64,000 bases of DNA from Sporosarcina sp. FSL W7-1349 (lineage in GTDB: Bacteria > Bacillota > Bacilli > Bacillales_A > Planococcaceae), in the NCBI RefSeq assembly GCF_038003045.1, contig NZ_JBBOOK010000001.1, positions 1,860,001 through 1,924,000 of the forward strand, written 5' to 3'. Position 1 is the stretch's first letter; every line of letters begins with the position of its first letter. The notes under the pieces are model-generated. The model made no database searches. It saw nothing but the letters and a program-made list of their open reading frames with translations, and had not been told where the DNA came from. The translations under genes were made by a program, and so were the position numbers. Below, piece by piece: positions 58,173 to 64,000 of the stretch.

Positions 58173-58824
58173 TAGATCAGCACCTCCCTTTTCAGCCTGT
58201 TCAATTCTATTATATCGGCTTTTTTTTAGCATATTTTAGTGATTCTCTTATAGTCTACTAATTCAATTAATAGGTTAATAGTTAGTAGTTTTTAAGCAAT
58301 GAATCGTCCGACCGACGTGGAAATGGCATCAAAAATTTCCGCCAATTGTTTGGCGTTTTCTCGTATTTCTTCTTGAACTCCGACAGCGGATTGTTTGGTA
58401 AAGGAACATCGCTCTTGTCAAAGTGCTTTGTAACAGATTCCATTATTTTTTTAAAAAGAGGAAACGTCGATTATTTACTGTTTTCCCTGTTCTACGTTCC
58501 TCTAACCACTCTTCAAGACACCGATAGCACGGAACGAGCACATTGTTCGTAAGACTAGCGGGCCCTGACTTCCTGTTTTATTCATGTGAATCTCTTTGAA
58601 GAAGAAGCTTTTCCCCATGATCTCCTTGTTACAAAGGCGAAATTGTCGAAATTTATCGTCTTACAGAGAATACCATAAGTGATACAAAATATCTATACGT
58701 TTTTTAAACACTCGCACTACAATTGACCTACTCGGATTGGATTAGGTTTCATAGACGTTTTTACTTTATAGATTTATAATGAACCTATTGCTGAACGTCT
58801 ATTTTTTAAGGAGCTGAGACTACT
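58173..58824. other. Long divergent gap before brnQ
   Basis: About 650 bp. It holds a possible gene remnant at 58292-58417 (separate entry), no other ORF I can support, and no 21-bp array. Nearest the brnQ side, TATAAT at about 58779 is a probable -10. A weak CodY-like stretch near 58640 has too many mismatches to claim. No T-box features are seen. Confidence 0.45.
58292..58417 (-). pseudogene. Possible 3' remnant of a chemoreceptor-like gene
   Basis: A 41-codon open tail on the minus strand ends TSVGRFIA and contains TKQSAVGVQEEIRENAKQLA, an amphipathic helix of the kind found at chemoreceptor (MCP) C-termini. A stop (TGA) at 58418-58420 and no start or upstream continuation suggest the leftover of a deleted gene. 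The match is by pattern only. Confidence 0.3.
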
Positions 58825-60141
58825 TTGTCTTTTCGAAAAAACTTTATAATCGGCTTGATGCTTTTCGCCTTGTTTCTTGGAGCCGGTAATATTATATTTC
58901 CACCCTTGCTCGGCCAAATGGCAGGGGATGAATTATTTATTGCCATGATTGGCTTTCTCATCACCGGGGTCGGCCTGCCCCTTTTGGCAGTCCTGTCCAT
59001 CGCTAACGCGGGCGGCGGATTACAAACCATTGCAGGGCGTGTACATCCCCTTTTCGGCATCATTTTCACGATGATTGTCTACATGGCGATCGGCCCGTTC
59101 TTCGGTATCCCCCGGACAGCCACCGTCTCATTCGAGATTGGAGTCGTACCCTTTTTGCCGGAAACGGTTGCTTCCTCCCATTGGCCGCTCGTTATTTTCA
59201 CCATTCTCTTTTTCTTCATTACGGTGGTGCTTGCACTGAACCCGGCGAAGCTTGTCGACCGGATCGGAAAATGGTTGACTCCTGTTCTATTTGTCGTAAT
59301 CGGGGCGTTAGCTGTCAAAAGCATCATCTCACCGATCGGGGACATTAGACAACCACAGGGCGATTTTGTAAATCAACCCTTTTTCCGCAGCTTCGTGGAA
59401 GGTTATTTGACGATGGATGTCATCGCCGCCTTAGTTTTCGGAATTGTCGTGATTAACGCACTAAAAGCGGAAGGTGTGACGGAGAGGCGTCCCGTCCTGA
59501 AGGCCATGGTTATCGCAGGCAGTATCGCAGCGGCCGGATTGGCATTCGTCTATATTTCTCTCGGTTATATCGGGGCGACGAGTGTGGAAGCAATCGGGGT
59601 TCAAAGTAACGGAGGCGCTGTGCTGGCTCTTGCTTCCAATGTGTTATACGGGCAGTACGGTTCCATTATTCTTGCCGTTACGATTATTTTCGCGTGTCTG
59701 ACTACGTCCATCGGTCTCGTCTCGGCATGTGCACAGTACTTCAAGGAACTTTTTCCTAACACGTCTTACAAGCTTTTCGTGTTGATCTTTGCGGGTTTCA
59801 GTACAGTAATCGCCAATGTCGGTTTGACGCAGCTCATTTCTTTTTCTATTCCAGTGCTGCTCATGATTTACCCACTGGCAATTGTCTTGATGCTCCTGTC
59901 GTTTATTGACAAATCCTTCAACAGACAGCCGATCGTCTACGTACTTGCTTTGCTGGCAACGGCAGTCGTCAGTATCTTCGATGGACTCCGGGGAGCGGAA
60001 ATTGATGTCAAGCCGGTCACCTCCATACTTTCCCACCTCCCGTTATACGAGCAGCAGATTGGATGGCTCGTGCCTGCCATCATTGGTGCACTGATCGGCG
60101 TCTTAATTGGAAAATTGACGAAACCGAAACATACCATTTGA
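58825..60141 (+). CDS. brnQ: Branched-chain amino acid transporter BrnQ
   Basis: A sodium- or proton-coupled importer of Leu, Ile and Val. The 438-residue product has 12 predicted spans and the LIVCS-family N-terminus FIIGLMLFALFLGAGNIIFP, followed by GVGLPLLAVLSIANAGGG and IVYMAIGPFFGIPRTATVSF. The start is TTG at 58825, about 11 nt after AAGGAG; this is a weak-start arrangement that may limit expression. Monocistronic, with a strong terminator after it. Confidence 0.93.
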   Translation: MSFRKNFIIGLMLFALFLGAGNIIFPPLLGQMAGDELFIAMIGFLITGVGLPLLAVLSIANAGGGLQTIAGRVHPLFGIIFTMIVYMAIGPFFGIPRTATVSFEIGVVPFLPETVASSHWPLVIFTILFFFITVVLALNPAKLVDRIGKWLTPVLFVVIGALAVKSIISPIGDIRQPQGDFVNQPFFRSFVEGYLTMDVIAALVFGIVVINALKAEGVTERRPVLKAMVIAGSIAAAGLAFVYISLGYIGATSVEAIGVQSNGGAVLALASNVLYGQYGSIILAVTIIFACLTTSIGLVSACAQYFKELFPNTSYKLFVLIFAGFSTVIANVGLTQLISFSIPVLLMIYPLAIVLMLLSFIDKSFNRQPIVYVLALLATAVVSIFDGLRGAEIDVKPVTSILSHLPLYEQQIGWLVPAIIGALIGVLIGKLTKPKHTI

Positions 60142-60153
60142 AAAATGAAATCG

Positions 60154-60190
60154 AAAAAGCTGCCGCAGGATGATACCGCGGCAGCTTTTT
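60154..60190 (+). terminator. Terminator after brnQ
   Basis: AAAAAGCTGCCGC / GCGGCAGCTTTTT stem, 13 bp perfect, with a T-run, right after the stop. Confidence 0.9.
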
Positions 60191-60239
60191 CGTCATGTAA
60201 TGATTTCGAAATGCGTCGTATTTATTATATTTATAAAAC

Positions 60240-60266
60240 TGTAACACAAATGTAACCCTATGTAAC
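60240..60266 (+). promoter_or_regulatory. WalR boxes upstream of LysM-NlpC/P60 gene
   Basis: TGTAAC-ACAAA-TGTAAC (60240-60256) fits the WalR consensus TGTWAH-N5-TGTWAH exactly, and a third TGTAAC follows at 60261-60266. They lie about 70-95 bp before the start codon of a wall hydrolase gene. Confidence 0.75.
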
Positions 60267-60333
60267 ATTGTAGTATTTCTTGTAAACTATTAAAATAGAA
60301 GAAAAGGGTTTGTCGTTTGAAAGGGGAATTGAG

Positions 60334-61125
60334 ATGAAAAAGAAGGCTTTTTCGGTATTGGCTTCCGTCTCGCTGGCGACCTTAATCGCTGCTGGAAGCG
60401 CGCAGGCTTCAACGGATACCCATGTCGTCAAACCGGGGGATACGCTTTGGAAAATCGCATCGCAGCATAAATTGACTGTGGATGAATTGAAAAGCATGAA
60501 TAACCTGGCCTCGGATTCTATTAAAATCGATCAAAAGCTCATCGTTTCACCGAAACAGACAAATGCCAAGAAACCGGCGGCATCGTCCAAACCGGCAGCG
60601 AAGCAGACCGTTTCAGTAGGACAAGCCATCAGCAAAGATAAAATCGCGACGTCGTCCATCAATTCATGGGCGAAAGCGCCCGCGAAACCGGCAAACCCGC
60701 AAGTGAACGATTCAAAACCGCCTGCTCCGAAGGCCCCGGCGGCACCATCGAATGGCGTCTTGGCCGCGGCAGTTGACGTCTCCATGCCGCTCCTCGGCAC
60801 ACCTTATGTATGGGCGGGCGCGACGGAAGAGGGCTTCGATTGCAGCGGGTTCATTTATTATGTCTTCAATAAAGCTGGACTTGCCCTTCCTCGCCTTGAC
60901 ACGATCGGCATGTTCAACCAATCGACGGCAGTCGCGCAACCGGTTCCCGGGGACCTTGTCTTCTTCGAAAATACCTACCGGGAAGGTATCTCCCACGCCG
61001 GAATCTATTTGGGAGACGGGAAGTTCATCCACGCCGGAACGAAGCAAGTGGAAATTTCCTCCGTCGATTATCCCTATTGGCAGGAAAAACTTGTCGGCTA
61101 TAAGCGATTCAATCAAATCAAATAA
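60334..61125 (+). CDS. LysM-NlpC/P60 cell wall endopeptidase
   Basis: A secreted peptidoglycan endopeptidase of 263 residues, similar in layout to LytE/CwlS. It has a signal peptide (FSVLASVSLATLIAAGSAQA), a single LysM (THVVKPGDTLWKIASQHKLT to about residue 72), a Pro/Ala/Lys-rich linker (to about 145) and an NlpC/P60 domain. The catalytic Cys is in ATEEGFDCSGFIYYVFNKAG and the His in GISHAGIYLGDGKFIHAG. The ATG at 60334 follows AAAGGGG. Exact WalR boxes upstream suggest growth-linked control shared with the other hydrolase in this window. Confidence 0.93.
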   Translation: MKKKAFSVLASVSLATLIAAGSAQASTDTHVVKPGDTLWKIASQHKLTVDELKSMNNLASDSIKIDQKLIVSPKQTNAKKPAASSKPAAKQTVSVGQAISKDKIATSSINSWAKAPAKPANPQVNDSKPPAPKAPAAPSNGVLAAAVDVSMPLLGTPYVWAGATEEGFDCSGFIYYVFNKAGLALPRLDTIGMFNQSTAVAQPVPGDLVFFENTYREGISHAGIYLGDGKFIHAGTKQVEISSVDYPYWQEKLVGYKRFNQIK

Positions 61126-61151
61126 CGAAGACAAACTTTTCCGAAATAGTA

Positions 61152-61190
61152 AAACACCGCTCGGCGACAACAGCCGGGCGGTGTTTTTTT
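61152..61190 (+). terminator. Terminator after LysM-NlpC/P60 gene
   Basis: AAACACCGCTCGGC / GCCGGGCGGTGTTTT stem with one mismatch and a run of seven Ts. The rest of the 306-bp gap to the SulP gene shows no ORF or array. Confidence 0.85.
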
Positions 61191-61432
61191 GCATTTTCAC
61201 TATAAGTTCGTCTATTTCGTAGGCTCTCCCATGCCATTCTGATTTCAAATTGATTCATTCAATTATTCCAATACATATATCTCTGCCTAAGATAATTTTT
61301 AAGCTATTTTCCACTTCCCGCATCGCCCAACTGACCTTCTGCTGGGCGGAAGCACCCTTGTCACTATGCCATTTGTACGGTACACTTGGTATAAGAACTT
61401 GTAAGAAATACCTTATTCCGGAGATGAATGGA

Positions 61433-63022
61433 ATGTTGAAAGACAATCGTTATATAAATTACAATGTAGCCGGTTTCCGTCAAGATCTTATTGCGGGGGT
61501 CACTGTAGGTATCGTGGCCATTCCGCTTGGGATGGCTTTTGCTATTGCCTCGGGAGTGAAGCCGGAATACGGCCTTTACACAACAATTATTGCCGGGCTC
61601 CTGGTCGCCTTGTTCGGAGGGTCCAGGTATCAGATTGCAGGTCCTACCGGCGCATTCATCCCCATCCTGCTCGGAGTTGTGCTCCAATACGGATATGAAG
61701 ATCTTCTCATCGCCGGGTTGCTGGCCGGCGTCTTTCTCGTCATCATGAGTTTTCTCGGCGTCAGTAATTTAATTCATTTCGTTCCGAAATCGGTTACAAT
61801 CGGATTTACATCCGGAATCGCCATTATAATTTTCACCGGTCAAATTGGGAATTTCCTTGGGCTGACCGGACTGGAACAGAAGGAATTTTTCCATGAAAAT
61901 ATGATTGGTCTATTCCGAAACCTGCATATGATCAATTGGTTCAGTGTCCTGACCGCGCTCATCGGCTTATCGGTCATTCTCGTGTTGCCGCGGATTGCAC
62001 CGAAAGTTCCGCTCCTGCTCGTTGCGCTGCTCGTCCCGACGCTCCTTTCGATCTTTTTATTTCCAGGAAAGGTAGAAACAATCGGGACCGCCTTTGGAGG
62101 GATTCCCAAAACGCTTCCCAGCTTTTCATTCCCGGACATCTCCTTGTCCAAACTGGTCAATCTTTGGCAGCCTGCCCTCGTTATCGCGGCGTTGGGCGCC
62201 ATCGAATCCCTGTTATCCGCGGTCGTTGCAGATGGCATGAAACCGGAAGAACCGAAACATAATTCCAAACGGGAACTGTTTGGCCAAGGAATCGCCAATA
62301 TCGTCACACCGCTGTTCGGCGGGATTCCAGCCACTGGAGCAATTGCACGGACGGCGACGAATATCCGGTCCGGGGCCGTCAGCCCGGTTTCGGGTGTGAC
62401 ACAAAGCCTTTTCGTTCTCGCTTTCCTGTTGCTTTTCGCACCGTACGCTTCCTACATCCCACTCGCCGCGATGGCGCCGATTCTCATGTATGTCGCCTGG
62501 AATATGAGCGCCCGCCAAGCGTTCGTCCATATTCTGTCCATTCGTTCGAGCGATTCGATCGTTTTAGTAACGACGTTCCTGCTGACTATTTTCGTCAATT
62601 TGACCATCGCTGTACAAGTCGGGATTCTCCTGGCAGCTTTGTCTTTCTTACGCAAAATGAGCGGCAAACTAAGCATTAAAGAAGGCAAACTGTCCGAAGT
62701 GGAATTGGTGAAATTCGGAGGCAACAATCCGGAAGCCATCCAAAAATATATTATCGACGGACCGATATTTTTCGGTACCGCCAAAGTGTTCGAAGACCAG
62801 CTCCCTGCTCTGTTACAAACGAAGGCGAAGCGAATGATCCTCGATCTGGAGCACCTATCCGTCATTGACGCAACCGGCGAGGCTGCCCTTTCAGCTCTGC
62901 TCGACGATGCCAAAAAAGCGGGCATCCAGATTATCGTCAAACGGCTCCCGAAAGAGAAGATCCCGATTTTCAAAAAAAGCGGCCTTTACGAAAAGGTCGG
63001 AGAAGAGAACTTCTTTATGTGA
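61433..63022 (+). CDS. SulP family anion transporter with STAS domain
   Basis: A membrane transporter of 529 residues, probably for sulfate, bicarbonate or a dicarboxylate. The SulP core starts FRQDLIAGVTVGIVAIPLGM, then GLYTTIIAGLLVALFGGSRY and QIAGPTGAFIPILLGVVLQY. After about 12 membrane segments comes a C-terminal STAS domain (residues about 430-529) with LDLEHLSVIDATGEAAL. The ATG at 61433 has CGGAG nine nt upstream, so the 61-codon extension in the same frame is rejected. Substrate cannot be fixed from sequence. Confidence 0.9.
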   Translation: MLKDNRYINYNVAGFRQDLIAGVTVGIVAIPLGMAFAIASGVKPEYGLYTTIIAGLLVALFGGSRYQIAGPTGAFIPILLGVVLQYGYEDLLIAGLLAGVFLVIMSFLGVSNLIHFVPKSVTIGFTSGIAIIIFTGQIGNFLGLTGLEQKEFFHENMIGLFRNLHMINWFSVLTALIGLSVILVLPRIAPKVPLLLVALLVPTLLSIFLFPGKVETIGTAFGGIPKTLPSFSFPDISLSKLVNLWQPALVIAALGAIESLLSAVVADGMKPEEPKHNSKRELFGQGIANIVTPLFGGIPATGAIARTATNIRSGAVSPVSGVTQSLFVLAFLLLFAPYASYIPLAAMAPILMYVAWNMSARQAFVHILSIRSSDSIVLVTTFLLTIFVNLTIAVQVGILLAALSFLRKMSGKLSIKEGKLSEVELVKFGGNNPEAIQKYIIDGPIFFGTAKVFEDQLPALLQTKAKRMILDLEHLSVIDATGEAALSALLDDAKKAGIQIIVKRLPKEKIPIFKKSGLYEKVGEENFFM

Positions 63023-63069
63023 GGGTAGATATTATTCTTAATAACTGAAAGGAGATATTAAAATACAAA

Positions 63070-63147
63070 GAGTTCGGTATAAAATTACCGAACTCGCAGA
63101 CTGTAGACAAACTCCAGAAATTTTGGAGTTTGCCTACAGTCTTTTTT
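63070..63147 (+). terminator. Double stem-loop, likely IS end and terminator
   Basis: Hairpin 1 is GAGTTCGGTA / TACCGAACTC (63070-63095). Hairpin 2 has 17-bp arms, GACTGTAGACAAACTCC (63099-63115) and its near-perfect complement (63125-63141), then TTTTTT. Hairpin 2 is a strong terminator that could shield the transposase from read-through and may mark the left end of the IS1182-type element. Confidence 0.7.
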
Positions 63148-63176
63148 CTTTTACAATGGAAGTAATCTTAGGAAAT

Positions 63177-63303
63177 GTTGATTTCCGCTGCGGATGGACG
63201 CTTTCCGCGGGCACGGCTTCAGCCGCTTCCCTCGCTGCGCTCAGTCCAGGGTCTTCCGCTCGTGCTGTTCCCGCTGGAGTCGCCATCCTCCGCTCCAATC
63301 AAC
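63177..63303. repeat. GC-rich palindromic repeat ahead of the transposase
   Basis: A 127-bp block bounded by GTTGATT and AATCAAC, with inner partly symmetric segments CGGATGG / CCATCCTCCG and CGCTTTCCGCGGG. I recall very similar GCTTTCCGCGGG-rich blocks in many Bacillales genomes, often next to IS copies. It is probably part of the element or a smaller element nested in it. Confidence 0.6.
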
Positions 63304-63336
63304 AGTTTTTCCTTCAAACTTACAGAGGTGATGGAT

Positions 63337-64000
63337 ATGATGACGAAGAATCAAATGAACCAACGAGAACAGTTGGAAATGCTGACTATTGAACAGTTGG
63401 TGCCCCAGGATCATTTGGTACGTAAACTGGATGCAGCCATTGACTTCGCGTTCATCTATCCATTGGTGGAAGACCTGTACTCGACAATCGGGAGACCCAG
63501 TATCGACCCGGTGGTACTGATCAAAATGACATTCATCCAATATACCTTCGGCATACGATCCATGCGCCAAACGATCAAAGAAATTGAAACGAATATGGCA
63601 TACCGCTGGTTTCTCGGCTTTGGCTTTCATACAGAGGTGCCCCATTTTTCCACATTCGGGAAGAACTACATTCGCCGTTTTAAAGATACGGATCTATTTG
63701 AACAGATCTTCTATCGGGTGCTGAAGGAGGTCGCAGATCGTGGGCTTCTTAGCCCGGATCATGTCTTTATCGACTCCACCCATGTGAAAGCGAGTGCGAA
63801 CAAGCGCAAGTTTCAAAAGAAAGTGGTTCGGAAAGAGACCCGGGCATATGAGAAGAAGCTCCAGGAGGAGCTCAACATGGACCGAGAAGAGAATGGGAAG
63901 AAACCGTTCCCTCCGGAGAAGTTCGAAAAGGAAGAACATAAAGAGATCAAGGAGTCAACGACAGACCCGGAGAGTGGCTACTATGTAAAGGACGAACGGA
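63337..64000 (+). CDS. IS1182 family transposase, truncated by window end
   Basis: The N-terminal 221 residues of a DDE transposase; the frame is open to the last base. It starts MMTKNQMNQREQLEMLTIEQ, then the family-typical LVPQDHLVRKLDAAIDFAFI, YPLVEDLYSTIGRPSIDPVV, KMTFIQYTFGIRSMRQTIKE and NMAYRWFLGFGFHTEVPHFS. The first catalytic Asp is in DHVFIDSTHVKASANKRK. GAGGTG lies upstream. The frame appears intact within the window, so the copy may be functional. Confidence 0.9.
   Translation, partial: MMTKNQMNQREQLEMLTIEQLVPQDHLVRKLDAAIDFAFIYPLVEDLYSTIGRPSIDPVVLIKMTFIQYTFGIRSMRQTIKEIETNMAYRWFLGFGFHTEVPHFSTFGKNYIRRFKDTDLFEQIFYRVLKEVADRGLLSPDHVFIDSTHVKASANKRKFQKKVVRKETRAYEKKLQEELNMDREENGKKPFPPEKFEKEEHKEIKESTTDPESGYYVKDER

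Larger units (their letters stand above)
63147..64000 (+). mobile_element. IS1182-type insertion element, left part
   Basis: The region from the hairpin at 63099-63141 to the window end holds a GC-rich palindromic repeat and an IS1182-family transposase gene. The right end is outside the window, so the limits, terminal repeats and target duplication cannot be defined. The left boundary is approximate. Confidence 0.65.

Noticed and set aside
58625..58660. CodY box upstream of brnQ
   Set aside because: The best alignment to AATTTTCWGAAAATT has about five mismatches, too weak to claim.
58500..58824. T-box riboswitch upstream of brnQ
   Set aside because: No T-box sequence, specifier hairpin or leader terminator could be recognised.
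61250..61432. N-terminal extension of the SulP transporter
   Set aside because: The 61 added codons do not resemble the family and lack a ribosome binding site, while the ATG at 61433 is well spaced from CGGAG.

Overview
The window reads as a chromosomal segment of a motile, low-GC-lineage Gram-positive of the order Bacillales, most likely Planococcaceae (Sporosarcina-like). The reasons are strong AGGAGG-type ribosome binding sites, frequent TTG and GTG starts, the flgM-flgN-flgK-flgL/comF/degV block, DegS-DegU, ComK, the coproporphyrin-type heme genes hemE-hemH-hemY, tagO, a SecA2/SlaP pair, WalR-type boxes and an IS1182-family transposase. Base composition looks close to half G+C by eye (not counted). 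No rRNA, tRNA or CRISPR array was found.

Layout. 0.1-6.9 kb (minus strand): flgL, flgK, flgN, flgM, yvyF, comFC, comFA, degV. 7-10 kb: an enoyl-CoA hydratase, then a divergent fliS-like/flagellin-like pair with back-to-back sigma-D type -10 elements, then a ComFB-like protein. 10-15 kb: aspartase, a TetR-controlled ABC-2 exporter whose ATPase gene carries a one-base frameshift, and an uncharacterised protein. 15-23 kb: an S9 peptidase, a toxin-antitoxin pair, and an ECF sigma factor operon with an ABC transporter. 23-32.6 kb: fatty acyl-CoA ligase with a FadR-like operator, a BceRSAB-like antimicrobial-peptide sensing and resistance module, lipoate ligase, duplicated YhfH mini-proteins, and a GDPD lipoprotein. 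33-39.4 kb: hemY, hemH, hemE, divergent hmoB, an M20 amidohydrolase, comK and a YhjD-like protein. 39.8-46 kb: a lipoprotein, degU, degS, yvyE, an LCP ligase and tagO. 46-49.5 kb: secA2 and slaP. 50-64 kb: two NlpC/P60 wall hydrolases, a short gene behind a sigma-B-like promoter, nagB, a ba3-type oxidase, an ACT-domain malic enzyme, a GAF-GGDEF-EAL protein, brnQ, a SulP transporter, and the left part of an IS1182-type element that runs off the window.

How the genes work together. Much of the window concerns cell-surface and lifestyle control: late flagellar assembly, competence (comFA, comFC, a ComFB-like protein, comK, degSU), envelope building (tagO, LCP protein, SecA2/SlaP, WalR-box hydrolases) and envelope-stress transport (BceRSAB-like, ECF-ABC).

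The most unusual signal is non-coding. About ten intergenic gaps carry arrays of short degenerate words repeated at exactly 20 or 21 bp, close to two DNA helical turns. Each locus has its own word, but some words recur at distant loci. Every array lies downstream of at least one gene, usually just past its terminator, and I found none in a gap between divergent genes. One array has a higher-order period of four units, and another alternates two unit types. I do not recognise this as a described element family, and it is the main candidate for something new here.
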